Below, piece after piece: positions 24,676-36,339 of a stretch of DNA of 64,000 nucleotides. The notes below the pieces were generated by a model, which was not told where the DNA came from, did not search any database, and saw only the letters and a list, made by a program, of their open reading frames with translations. This DNA comes from Amanita rubescens. Taxonomy: Eukaryota > Basidiomycota > Agaricomycetes > Agaricales > Amanitaceae. A program made the position numbers and the translations under genes. Position 1 is the stretch's first letter; each line of letters begins with the position of its first letter. Location of the stretch: contig WION01000013.1 of NCBI GenBank assembly GCA_015039365.1, forward strand, positions 1 to 64,000. Direction: 5' to 3'.

Positions 24676-25522
24676 CTACGCCTCCTTTTTCTTCTCCCCT
24701 TCTTCTCTAAGCCTTCTTTCCCGTCTTCGCTTAACATCCCAGTTATACACTCGTGCTGTGTTCACTTCCATTATCGTCAGTTGTTCTCGCAGGAACTCGA
24801 GATCTTCGATTGTATTGTCCAACGTGCTTTGCGCTATTTCCAGTTTTGATTTCAGAAGAGCGATGGCCGCGGGTATCTTGTATGACAGCATGACATTTGC
24901 CTATAATCCAAGTCAATCATGTGGTCAAGTCTGATGAATGGTAGGACGAACCCCAAGCCACAGATATACGGTGTCTGAATCTTCTAACTCGGCTTCAGCA
25001 TACAATGTATCGTTCAGCTCGAATGTCGTTTTGATCGGCTTGGGTGGACCTTCCTCTTCCTCTTCCAGCTCGTCGTCATTTCCGGAGGAAGCACTTTTGC
25101 CTTCCTATTGACCTGCAATTAAGAAAATTGGTAGCGATAAATGGATCATGCATACCCTTCTCTCCTGAAGATATTCCACCATATCCAAGGTCTTCTTGAT
25201 ATCTGGAATTTTCTCCTCGAGACTCTGCCGCCGCTGCGTCAGGTTACTATCCATGTACCTGTATTTGCTGTGCTTTCATAGACTAAGCATCAACATGTAT
25301 TTTGATATACAAAAATGATAAACGCGTACGCCAATGCATCCTGGAAGGCCCTCAATGTCCCCTCGACGTCAGCGTCGGGACCCATGTATTGATCGACATC
25401 GGCCTAGGTAACTTCAAGTCAACATTTCAACATCTGATGTTTCGATATACGCATACAATAAATGGAGCTTTAGGGATACCCCTTGGGTTCTTTTCTTCCG
25501 TGAAAACGGATTTTGTGACCAT
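24676..25522 (-). CDS. PAC10: Prefoldin subunit 3
   Basis: Alpha-type subunit of the hexameric prefoldin chaperone, which hands unfolded actin and tubulin to the CCT chaperonin in the cytosol. Spliced exons: MVTKSVFTEEKNPRGIPKAP; DVDQYMGPDADVEGTLRAF; KYRYMDSNLTQRRQSLEEKI then PDIKKTLDMVEYLQERR; an acidic linker; IKTTFELNDTLYAEAELED; and NVMLSYKIPAAIALLKSKLE followed by EDLEFLREQLTIMEVNTARV and YNWDVKRRRERR. N- and C-terminal coiled coils flank a beta-hairpin core, as in the family. Length (about 195 residues) is usual. All splice junctions keep frame. Divergent with MRD1. Confidence 0.92.
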
Positions 25523-25725
25523 TTCGTTGAAAGCGGCCGAGTGAAGCAAGCCAGTGACGACAATCGAGATACGTCGGCATCGTCCGAAGCGGAGTTTGAA
25601 GTTGGGAATATGTCAAAGAAGTGCGAATCGCCATCAAAGATTTTTTCTTTCTCAAGTTCGTCCTTCTTCGCTGTTTTTTTGTCGACTGTCGCTCATGTTG
25701 CGGTTACGCATACAGCTTGGACGAC
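25523..25725. promoter_or_regulatory. Putative bidirectional promoter, prefoldin 3 / MRD1
   Basis: About 200 bases separate the start codons of two divergent housekeeping genes, so both core promoters must lie here or in the first transcribed bases. Pyrimidine-rich tracts occur at about 25640-25690, as is common upstream of fungal starts. No specific factor site is claimed. Confidence 0.45.
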
Positions 25726-28519
25726 ATGTCCCGTCTTCTTGTCAAAAATCTACCCTCATATGTTACACCTACTCGTCTCAAGGAACACTTTGAACAGAAA
25801 AAAGGGCCTGGGGGTACCCTTACTGATGTCAAAGTCGCACACAAGAGGGACGGTACATCACGCCGATTTGGTTTCATAGGGTTCAAGACGGAAAAAGAAG
25901 CGAATGCGGCCAAAGAAGTGGTTTGACCGAACGTTCCTTGATTCATCAAGAATCAGTGTTGCGATTGTCGAGGCATGTTTTTCGTGCTCTAGTCCTCGAT
26001 TTCATAATGATGAACTCTGCCATTAACATAGGGAGTCAAGAGCGCACCCGCCCCCCGGCCCAATAAACGGCGTCGCGTGGGGCCAGTCGCCAAGCGATGC
26101 TGAGCAGGTGGAAGTGACGTCCGAGAAAAGCAAGAAAGAGCAGAAAGACACCAAACAGGATGTAGAGCGGGACGAATTTATGAAAATTATGAAACCGCGG
26201 ACGCAAAAAGGCCCATCATGGGCGAATGAAGATCCCCAGACACCAGAGGCACAGACCAAGGTAGACGCTGCAGAAGAACCTATGGAAGAAGACGTCCCAA
26301 GCAAAAGCGTATCTGACCTTGATTGGTTGAAGAAGCATACGTCAAAGAACGTAGACAAGGTGGATAAAGTCTTTGAACAATCTGATGACGAAGATGAAGA
26401 GGTATGATCCCTGCATTTTGACTATTTGGTAGCTCACAGACTGTTAGGAAGATGTTACCGAACCCGATCCTCCAAAGGATCCAACAAAAGAAACAATATT
26501 GCAAACTTCACGTCTATTCCTGCGGAATCTAGCCTTTAGCTGCGCAGAATCTGATCTCTTAGACTTATTCAAGCCGTTTGGTGAAATTTCTCAGGTTAGT
26601 CAGTACTTTATATCACTGACGAGGGCAAGGAGGAGAAATCCTGAATAGGGACATCAGACTCTTCGTAGTATGCTGAGTCTCTTGGGAATAGATAGTACCT
26701 GAGCCCTCGTCCCCAATTACGAACGTTCGCTAATCATCGCTTCCAGGTGAGCATTGCTTCAATACCTCTATACGATGAAAATCCTGCATAGGGACATCAG
26801 ACCTACTGGGGAAGATGATCCACTCGGGAAAAAAGATAGTAGAAACTGCTGATCTCCATATACATCCTCATTATCTATGCAACGGATGCTAACTTGCTTT
26901 TGAAAGGTGCATATACCTCTGGATGTGGCAACAAGGCAATCTAAAGGTCTCGCATATGTATCTTTTGCAAAGCCTGAAAATGCATTGGCGGCCTACTGAG
27001 GCACTGGACGGTAACTCATTCCAGGGTCGTTTGTTACACGTGTTGGCTGCTGTGGATCGGAAAAGCAAATTCCAGGTGGAAGAAGGTGAAGGCAAGAAGA
27101 AAACTTTGAAGGAAGAACGAGCCGCAAAGCGAAAAGCAACGGCTGGGAAAGAGTTCAATTGGAGCATGCTGTATATGAACGTGGGTGCTGCGCGCCCCCC
27201 TGATATACTAATCTAATAACCTGAATCTACTAGAGTGATGCCGTTGCGTCATCAGTCGCTGACCGTTTCAATATTGACAAGAACGACATCCTAAATCCCG
27301 AGTCTGGTGGTAATCCAGCAGTTAAACTGGCTCTCGCCGAGACGCACATTATCCAGGAAACCAAGTCGTATCTTGAATCTCAAGGCGTTGTTCTATCATC
27401 ATTCTCTTCTCGGGCACGATCAGATACCATTATCCTTGTCAAGAATATACCTTATGGTACTACAAGGGAACAAAGTCAGAGAGCTTTTTGAGCCTCACGG
27501 TGAACTGGCCAGAGTGCTTGTACCACCTGCGGGTACCATAGCGGTGGTGGAGTTCGAGAGGCCAGACGAGGCGTCAAAAGCGTTCTTGGCAGTCTCGTAT
27601 AGACGGCTCGGAAACTCGGTTCATATACTTGGAAAAGGGGCCGCTAGGGATGTTTACAGATGATCCTAGCGCCGTTAATGCACAATCGGTGGCCTTCGAC
27701 CTAGTACTCTACCTGTCATCAAGGTAGCGGAGCAGACAACAGGGGACCCTGCTGCTAGCTGCTGAGGAAGACGAGGTACCTTCGATCGCAGGGCGGTACG
27801 ACACTTTATGTGAAAAACTTGTCATTTGCAACGACGCTGCAACGGTTTGAAAAGATGTTCCAGCATCTACCCTCGTTTTCGTTTGCGCGGATACAGACGA
27901 AGCCTGATCCCAAGCGATCTGATGGGCCTCGATTAAGTATGGGCTACGGATTCGTGGGATTCAAAGATGTGGAAGGTGCAAAGATGGCGTTGAAAGCCAT
28001 GCAAGGTTTTGTGTTGGATGGGCATGCCTTGCACGTCAAATTCGCCGGCAGAGGGGCCGAAGAGGACCAAAAGGATGGCAAATCCTAGCTCGAAGAGCAA
28101 GACTGCCAAGATGATTGTGAAGAACGTGCCGTTTGAGGCTTCAAAGAAGGACATCAGGGACTTGTTTAGGTTGGTGATCTCTTTAGATCCAAATAGATGT
28201 TTGGTACTGATCGATTGTAATAGCTTCTTACGGGACACCTCAAATCCTGTGCGGTTACCAAAGAAGTTTGATTCAAGAACACGCGGTTTTGCATTTGTGG
28301 AATTTGTATCGACGGCACGAGGCGGAAAACGCGTATGCGGCGTTGCGTCATACTCACCTTCTCGGACGGCACCTTGTGCTGGAGTGGGCTGAGCCTGAGG
28401 AAGATCTAGATACGCTACGAAAGAAGGTAGAGGTTGGATTCGGCGGAGGCAAGGAGATGCCGGGCAGGAAGCGGAAGCTGGATCTGGGTGACATTGAACC
28501 TGATGGAGATGAGGAATAG
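25726..28519 (+). CDS. MRD1: Mrd1-type multiple RNA-recognition-motif protein (frame-broken)
   Basis: Mrd1 is an essential nucleolar protein with five RRMs that organises 35S pre-rRNA for 18S processing. RRM1: MSRLLVKNLPSYVTPTRLKE and RRFGFIGFKTEKEAN. Linker: EGVKSAPAPRPNKRRRV. RRM2: TSRLFLRNLAFSCAESDLLD and GLAYVSFAKPENAL. RRM3: DTIILVKNIPYGTTREQ and AGTIAVVEFERPDEA. RRM4: GGTTLYVKNLSFATTLQRFE and LSMGYGFVGFKDVEGAK. RRM5: KMIVKNVPFEASKKDIRDLF and TRGFAFVEFVS. The tail is KRKLDLGDIEPDGDEE. Family order and content are complete, but about nine exonic points need one base skipped (25918, 26079-26082, 26997, 27474, 27619, 27763, 27794, 28086, 28312) and one needs a base added (about 27705). No in-frame substitution stops are seen. 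Either sequence error or a recently damaged copy. Confidence 0.85.
26634..26805 (+). repeat. Direct repeat inside the long MRD1 intron
   Basis: A ~22-base unit reading ATCC-TG(A/C)A-TAGGGACATCAGAC occurs at about 26638 and 26783 inside an intron of about 310 bases between the two halves of RRM2. The other introns of this gene are near 50 bases, so the intron seems to have grown by duplication or insertion. Confidence 0.6.
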
Positions 28520-28655
28520 TTCCGGGTGGCAGTGACGAGCTTTGTATCTGATTAGATTGCAATGACGCTGATAAACAGTTACAAATTATAGACGACGCGT
28601 CACGTCGTTGTCGAAATGAAATCTGGGCGTGCTAGAGGGTACGCATATACTCACC

Positions 28656-30133
28656 ATGTCCGTCGACTTTTCAAAGCCACAAAAGCTGGTTCTAGATGAA
28701 TTTATCAACACCGCATTGGCAGCGACGCCACAGGAACTACATCCGTTCTTTGAATCATTCCGGACGCTGTATACCCGCAAGTAAGTTTCCTCCCTGAACA
28801 TGTTGTCAAGAGCCACTTTGATAACATATGCGTATATAGACTATGGCATCAGCTGACACAAAAGCTGTTTACCTTTTTTGCACACCCGGCATCGCAGTCT
28901 TACCGGGTCGATGTCTTTGAGCGGTTCGTCCGAGATTTTGAGCAAAAGATTAATCAACTCCGGTTAGTGGAGATGGGGGTAAAAGTATCAAGAGATATAG
29001 ACAGTGAATTTCCGTTCTCTCTCCCGCAAAAAAAAAAAGAGTCCTGATTGTTGTAGACCCGCAGGTACATCTCAGTTTCTTGACATCACTCTTGTCAAGA
29101 ATCGATACGGATAAATCGAAAGATGCACACGTGCTTTTGCTGGCGACGATCGCACGTGCCAAGTTGTTGTATGGAGATTTAGAAGGAACGAGAGGTGAGA
29201 TGGAGAAAGCGTGGGGCGTGTTGGACGCCCTAAATGACGTAGAGCCTGGTGTGAACGCGGCGTACTACGGTCTGGCCGCGGATTACTACAAGGTAAGCGT
29301 GCATATGCTTATCTTGATTTGGTTTATTTAGAGCAGACAGGCAAAGGCAGAATATGCTCCGTATTACAAAAACTCGTTGTTGTACCTTGCATGTGTGGAT
29401 ACGGAAAAGGACATGTCGCCCGAGGAGAGGTTATTGCAAGCTCATGACCTAGGCGTATCGGCCTTGTTAGGCGATACGATATACAACTTTGGCGAGTTGG
29501 TGCGTCATCTACTTTCACGTGGTAAAGATTAGTGATAGAATGTAAGCACAGCTTATGCACCCGATACTGGGGGCGTTGGATGGCACGCCACATGAGTGGA
29601 TCAAGAAGCTTCTACTCACATTCAATGAAGGAAGTATAGGCAGGTTCGAAGCGCTGGCACCCTTATTTCCACGTGAGGTAAGAAATGAATGAAACATGAG
29701 ATCAAAGATGACGCACGTTGAATGTTCTAGCCCATACTGCAAGAAAACTATGCATTTTTACGGCAGAAGATCTGCCTCATGGCGCTGATAGAGAGCGTGT
29801 TCAAACGAAGCGCTGATAAGCGGACCATGAGTTTCCAGACGATTGGGGAAGAGACAAGATTGCCCATCGATGAAGTTGAGCATCTTGTGATGAAAGCATT
29901 GAGGTACGTGGGCCGGAACGGCTTATATAGGAGTATTCGCTGATGGCCGTAGTTTGAAACTGATTAGGGGATGGATTGACGAGGTTGAACAACGAGCACA
30001 GATTAACTGGGTTCAACCTCGAGTATTATCGCGAGAGCAGATTGGAGGACTTGGAGGACGACTTGAGCAATGGGTTGGACAACTTGGAAATGTGGAAGGA
30101 CGAATAGAGGCAGAAGTACCTGCGAGTAGTTGA
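28656..30133 (+). CDS. RPN9: 26S proteasome lid subunit Rpn9 (PSMD13)
   Basis: Non-catalytic PCI-domain subunit of the 19S lid. The start MSVDFSKPQKLVLDEFINTA is followed by LWHQLTQKLFTFFAHPASQS, YRVDVFERFVRDFEQKINQL, LSFLTSLLSRIDTDKSKDAH, AKLLYGDLEGTRGEMEKAW, KAEYAPYYKNSLLYLACVD, AHDLGVSALLGDTIYNFGEL, and the PCI region (EPILQENYAFLRQKICLMAL, DKRTMSFQTIGEETRLPIDE, LKLIRGWIDEVEQRAQINWV, QPRVLSREQIG). About seven introns join in frame and I see no frame break; length (about 380 residues) is normal. Head-to-tail after MRD1. Confidence 0.95.
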
Positions 30134-30210
30134 GCCTCGTGTAGAAACGCGTGTACACTATTAAACATCACATTGCGATTCATCATCATCCTTTTAACTT
30201 ATCGCTCAAC

Positions 30211-33200
30211 ATGCCGACGTCGTCGTCTCAGACGCTCAACGATGACTTTCCTGCCCTCAAACATAGGCGCGTCTCCCTTGCTTTACCATCAGCACCTCGT
30301 CTAGTCCAGCCATGGGCATTCAGAGATGATACTTCACTCGACGCTCATCCACAACAACCTTCAGACAAGCGCCCAAAGATCCGAAAGAATTCTTCTCTAT
30401 CCCCCGCAGATGACTTAGACCACCCCCATCCTGAAAAGAAACCAAGGAAAAAGTGGTCACCCGAGGAGACTCAGATGCTCGTCGATGGTTGCCAGCGCGT
30501 ATGTCCCTCTTCTACATACTCTCTTCTCTACCTCATCTCTCTTTCTTTAGCACGGCGTTGGCAATTGGAAAACCATCTTAAGCGACCCAGACCTCAAATT
30601 CGATAACCGTTCTCCTGTCGATCTCAAAGACCGGTAATGCCACACCCGCTTATGTTACTCTGCTCCATTGTTTAAACCGAATTTCCAGTTTCCGTACCTA
30701 CTTTCCCGATGCATACAAGCAACATTATCCTAATGCCCGCACCCATCTCTCGAGCAAGGTCCGGTCTATGCTCCCAGACGGCACGCCCCTCTTTGAAAAA
30801 ACACGGAGCAAGAAACGTAGACCATTCACAGAAGAAGAGGACCGCGCGCTCAGAGCAGGCTATGAGAAACACGGAACAGTTTGGGCGGCCATTGTCAAAG
30901 ATCCCATCTTCCAAGAACAAAACAGGCGGTCTACCGATTTACGCGACAGATTCCGTAACGCTTTCCCTGATCTCTACCAAGCGGCGGGGTATAAGCCACG
31001 CAATTCTGCGCGCAAAAAGCAGTTACAGCACTCGGAACCTCAACAGCCATCTCAAGGGTCTCCCCCGAAAACTCCTATGCGTGCCGCAACGGACGACCAA
31101 CTCGCCTTGTCCAGTACCGGTCCTGTCCGCAGCAGAAGGAGATCTCACACTGCTCAGGGGTTGTTCCGAGGCGGAACCAAGAGCGTCCCTCAGAGTACTG
31201 CTTGTTCTGAAGATGAGGATAGCTCGGGTGGCGAAGACGAGAGCGAGCTGGTTTCTAGGCACCCACCCACGCCCGTCTTTGTTGAGAATGTCTCTACAGG
31301 CGGTAAAAGGTACAAAGACAAGAAGAAGAGGCTTTCTATGCTATCGTCTTTTGAGGCCGCCGTCATGGATGATGACGATGAGATGGAAATGGTCACTATT
31401 GATCAGTTGACGGATCCCCTATTCCTGCCTCCCCCGAATCCCTCCTGGTCCTCACCCAGCACCGATACCCTAGCCAACTCATCTCACGCTTGGTCTTCTC
31501 CCGCATCATCGTCCACGCATATGTCGCCCGACCTCGTCATGTTTTCTTCACAATCTTCTCCTTCCCTCCGCAGGCGCGGTGATGATAGTGTCAGTACAGA
31601 TGCTCCCACAAGAAGCTCAAGTTCCGGTCCTCAGCAATGCTTCGGCCGCAAGTAGCAACAATATGATTGGCAATTCTGCATGGGGTGCACAAGACTGGTT
31701 TTCTCCAAACCCTCGATTAGATCCAACCGGAGGTGCAGATACGAGCAGCACTTCGTCTGTACTAGATAGCAACAGTGGATTGTTCCCCGCTTCGCCTCTG
31801 TCTTTCCTTCACAACAATTACCACCTCAGCCAGGGAGTCATGGATCGTTACGATCTCTTTCCTGCCTCGGTGTCCGCCGCAGGTCTCGGTGGCTTCGGTG
31901 GTGGCTTGGGTTCTGGTGCAGCTGGTAGCACCTTAGGGGTCGGTGGCATCAGTGGCGTAGGTGGTGGATCCTGGTTCAATGACTTCTCTTCAGAAATTGG
32001 AACCGACACTCACTCCACGTTTTCTGATGAGATGTTTCCTCCAACGGGTTTCCGCGGCTTCACACACCACTCTAACTACGCGGGTGACCTTATCTTTGGG
32101 GCACGAACTCACCAGCCACCGCTTCAAAACTGGTATAGCCCTCTCAGCCTCGGATTTGATTCGTCTTCTGTTGCATCCTCTGGAACAAACGCCAATGCAA
32201 GCGGAGAGACTGAAGCGAATGCCACTTCACGCCCCTCAAGATCTTCGGGTACCTCAGGACTTGGACTATCAGGAGTGTCAGCAGCGCAGGCAAACGGAAT
32301 ACACCCATTGCAATTGCATACACCTTCTCTTGTTGGAATTGACGATATAGAGCTTGCTGGTATCACCCTCGATGATAGACCTGATACACCGGCGGCCGCT
32401 TCGCCGCCATCAGCACCGAAGGTGTCCTCCCAGACACAGACAGATCCAAGTGGAGTCGAAGTAGAGATGGGCACAGTTACGCAGCAGGACACCTCTAGAA
32501 GAAATAATAGCTGCCAGTTAGGACGAGAACAGGGCCAGAAAGACGATCTACATGAACGTTTCAGTCTTGACGATCTAGTTGATCTTTCTGCGCACGACGA
32601 TGACGGTGACAACCCGGAACACTCGCCATGGAGTATCCAGCAGAGAAACGACAGGTTCAACAGAGAGACAAGTGTTGATGTTGATTTCGACATTGATTTG
32701 GAAGACCATACGACGCCGCCTGCAACGCCGCTGATTCCGTCTTGCACTTTGAACCTGCGTCGTGCATCACACCATTTCCTGACCCCTGGTGGGTCGGCCC
32801 GAATGGGCGGTAGCGGCCAACACGCGCGATCGATCTCTGTTCCTCCTTCGGAAGCCCGTTCACCCGCATATGCTGTACCTGGCCAATACCACGACTTTAC
32901 TCCATATCTTCTTTGTTCTCCGAGACCTCTACGATCTGCAACTCAGCCAGCAGTCTATTCTCAATCGCATTCCCAACCTCACCTTGTGGACAATACGTCA
33001 TCCAGAACGGCACTTTCCAAATCGGACACTGATTTTTCATCCAACCCTGCAACCATCGCCCCTCAGCTTCTCTTGTCATCTGGCTCCATCACATCCGGGC
33101 ATCCGGACCGAGTGTCCGCACCACATGGTATCGTGAATGGCATGGGAGGAAATCCGGGCGGTGGGGACGTACCTTACGATCTCCCCTTCTTAGACCTACA

Positions 33201-33639
33201 CTACTATGGTCTGGCCAGCGGCAGTCACACCGCAGGGAGCAGCGGGCTTGGCGGTATCGTTTCTGCTGCAGGGATGCTATTTGACGAACCTCTTGGAGAA
33301 CTGTCGACGACCCTCGTGAACACGCCTATGCCATCCTCTTCCTCTTCACAAGCGCTGGACTTGGCGCAGAGCCAAGGTGCGGGGATACGGTACCACGGCG
33401 CATCCGATGCCCAATCGCACGTGGTTCGCACCAGGGATGGCGGTGATAGAAAGCCTGTTGGGTCCCAACCGGTGGAAGGGACGACACCGACGAGGACGAC
33501 GGCGACACATCAAAGGCACCATCATCGCGGACAGAGCGTTGCGAGTGTGTGTCCGCAGGATTTGGTGCTCAAGAAGGACAGGGTGGACAACAAGAGAAAG
33601 CGGGCGAGTTGGGATGGGTTTGATGGGGTATATGGGTGA
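30211..33639 (+). CDS. Double Myb-domain protein, Tay1/Teb1-like candidate
   Basis: Two Myb-type repeats lie near the N-terminus. The first reads KKWSPEETQMLVDGCQ then GVGNWKTILSDPDLKF and the telobox-like VDLKDRFRT. The second reads RRPFTEEEDRALRAGYEKHG and VWAAIVKDPIFQ with STDLRDRFRN. The rest (about 700 residues) is low complexity: Ser/Pro-rich, a Gly-rich segment near 31880-31970, and an acidic patch. V/T-DLKDRxR at the end of a Myb helix is typical of telomere-repeat binders, and this layout resembles Tay1 (Ustilago) and Teb1 (fission yeast). Binding to TTAGGG is my inference. The frame changes near 31634 inside a low-complexity stretch, where one base must be skipped; an intron there is not evident. 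A general Myb transcription factor is the alternative. Confidence 0.7.
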
Positions 33640-35357
33640 ACGGTTGAACGAACCCTGGGTAACATGTGCGTGCGTGGTCTTCGCGTGCATGGGGGTGCAT
33701 CGCTAGTAACGCTCGAAATGGACGATCTCTTTGCGATTCTCACTCTCTCAAGGGCTTAGGGTATCCGGTAGGCGTGTGTGCGCCGGAAGTCGTGGCTGTG
33801 TTGCCGTTTGTGTGGATGGTCCCAGGTGGACTTTTTGAACGAGCGACGGTACCACCTTGCATTTTCTTTTTTTCTCCCTCTCTTACTGCGTCAAATTATT
33901 GTTTTCTTTGTTTGTTTTTTTGCGCCATATTCTCACTCACATATCAGGATTTCTCAATGATTTTTTTTTTTCGTTTTTACATTGTCGATTGTACACGTCG
34001 TTTACCACATATCAGAAAGAACGAACTCTTAATTTGGCAATTCAGGATTTTTGCCCTTTGCCCTGCAAGTCCCGCGTTGACGTTATCCCCCACTATATAT
34101 ACCGTAAAGCACTTGAGCAGAGGTGTGGCCATTGACATAATATTAATAAAACTGCAGTCGTGTTGTTAAAGTTTTCGGTACCGGTACTGATATGGTTTAT
34201 TCATAGCGTGACCCCAAATCCAAAAGTAGAATTCGTTCGCTGATAGCTGACTACGGGTTATCAGATTATGGATTCCATACTGAAAGTTTGAATTGAAACG
34301 GGGCTGAATCTCCGTGACCACCTTTTGTTTCGAATATCGAAGTCCAACGCAAAAATGATCGGCGTTCGCCACCTACCTGGATGGTGTACTAGGGCTCAGC
34401 CTGCCGGGTTCCTACCGGCGCGCTCGTTCACTGTCGGGGTTTTCATCGTCGATTTTTTGGACGAGTATTTTGGGCTCGACTGGTTTGTAAATCGTTGCCA
34501 ACGAAATGGTGGATCGGGATTATAACAGCCGTCTTAGACTGTCGTACTGCAGTGTGATGTCATCTGCGTGATGGTCATTGGCGATCTTTTTGAACGGCAG
34601 GGTCGATTCTGAATGAATATACATATGTAGTAGCGGCGGAGGTTGGCAAAGTCCATGCTTGCATAAGTGTAAGCGAATCTAGCAAAATATATCAGTACGT
34701 GCCGATTTATTTTACTTGAGTACTACTTAGTAGCATATGATGTTCGAATTTTCCCGTGCCCAAATACTTTGAACGTTACTGACTTCGCCACACTGCCCAC
34801 TGCGACGGCCATCGCTCTCGTTCATATTCACGCTTTTCCAAGTACACTACACAGTTGCTCTGGGAAAAAACCTTCCGTTCGGAAGAGGTAAGGAAAAGAA
34901 CCGTAAGTAAATACTCAAACTAACTCGACGTCGGCGCATAGGGCAACCGCACATAGTGATCGCTTGGTCCAACCATACATAAAGAGGGAGGAGCATTGGG
35001 CCTTGAAAGGAAGAGGGGACCGGGCTGCTTTTTGCATCGTAAATGTTCTGTCTCGGACTGACTGCCTCCCGAAGGTCCAGGCTATGTGACATAATCTTCC
35101 ATTCTGAGTCCATGACGGCTGCGTGACGAACGGTTAAGCCTAGACCTGTCTACTGGGCTTCACAACGACAAATGAAATCCAATACATCCAACCAAGTAAG
35201 CTGTGCAACCAGCGTCATTTTGGGGGCAAACTGACAAGTTGCTCCAGGTCGTCAGTGCAGACAAAACTGAACACGGGCTTCGTGACTGAAGGCTCTGTAA
35301 CCTTCTTTCCCGCCCCATCCAGCAATACCTTTTGATCCCTCTGCTGGCCTAAAAAGT
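33640..35357. other. Long gene-poor gap
   Basis: About 1.7 kb with T-rich tracts at 33866-33975, probably the 3' flank of the Myb gene, and AT-rich sequence after that. I see no supported coding exon. The only feature is the first copy of a dispersed repeat at about 34628-34690. Confidence 0.4.
34628..34690. repeat. Dispersed repeat, copy 1
   Basis: Shares GTCCATGCTTGCAT and flanking bases (GCGGAG-TTGGCAAA, AAGTGTAAG, CTAGCAAAA) with 39268-39330 in the same orientation, with a few substitutions and a short indel. About 60 bases in length. Origin unknown. Confidence 0.65.
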
Positions 35358-35741
35358 GTGCCAAACGAGGACCCTGCGCTGACAATCTTTCGTTGTGTAT
35401 ACCCGAAATTCGAGCGCAAGAAACAACCAACGGAGCTTCTCCAAACATCGGTGTCGCGAAACACCAGTTTCTTAGATGATGTTATTACCCAAAAGAATGG
35501 CTTCGTTAACACCGTAATCGACGCATACAATACGCATCGTGCACTTATCATAAGGCCAGATGACGTCTGGCTGGCTATCCTTGTCCAGTTCAACTTCTTT
35601 GTGAATGGCAATGCAGAGCTCCTGCGAAAGAACTTCGTTAGTCATGAAGGGAAAGAGAAGTTAACCGTTACGGCCTTTGCCGCTTTCCGCCACGTACATC
35701 CCCAGTTCATGAGCATCTTTGACTTCGGGAAGGCTCCTTGA
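35358..35741 (+). pseudogene. DUF4419-like gene fragment
   Basis: An open frame of about 125 residues with the N-terminal signature of the DUF4419 family: QKNGFVNTVIDAYNTHRALI, IRPDDVWLAILVQFNFFVNG and NAELLRKNFVSHEGKEKLTV. Complete members are about 350-400 residues and continue with sequence not found downstream here; after HPQFMSIFDFGKAP the frame stops and the following 600 bases do not resume the family. I infer a 3'-truncated relic. Function of the family is unknown. A missing 5' exon is possible. Confidence 0.55.
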
Positions 35742-36339
35742 TACCTTTCAATGGTATCAAAGCTTCGGTAGCCGAGCCAGTTGAACGGTGGCAGCTTTGA
35801 CACTTTGGCGGCTCGCAGTTTAGTATGTGTAGACGTAACTCTTGGTTTTCCGGTCATGGTGGAGGCTCCCACACAACGAAATGTAGCACTAGTATCGCCG
35901 GCAGCGCTGGCAGGCCGTCGTGTCGCTTCAGCTGCCTTCGTAGCAGCGGCTTTCGCACTAACACTGACCGTGTTATAGGTCGCCCAACAGTACGGGGTGC
36001 CGTAATTGAAGGCCTAGACCGTAGTAGTTGTTGTACTAGTCGTAGCCGTACTAGTCGTTCACGAACCTTTAACCGATGCAGCCAAAGTTGCCAAACCAGT
36101 GTGACTGACGGTATTTATTTCGTGTGAATTTACTGCTAGTCGTCGACCGAGGAGTAATAATAGCCTTGGAAACAAAAGAGTAGCAACGAGTCAACAAACA
36201 GGACAGACTTTTTCTCAGCAACGCTCAGCGCTCAGCCGTGGCGGCAGAAGCCTCCACATTTACAGGTTGTGGGGATATATGATTAAACGTCTTCATTTTA
36301 AAGACAGCTTTATAAACATGAACAATGTACAAAGTAGAA
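35742..36339. other. Gap between DUF4419 fragment and Crinkler gene
   Basis: No recognisable protein. An Ala/Val-rich frame at 35781-35978 is open but low in information. This would be the place for the missing end of the DUF4419 relic, which I do not find. Confidence 0.35.

Noticed and set aside
35215..35611. Minus-strand frames across the DUF4419 fragment
   Set aside because: The plus strand carries the recognisable family sequence; the opposite frames are shadows.
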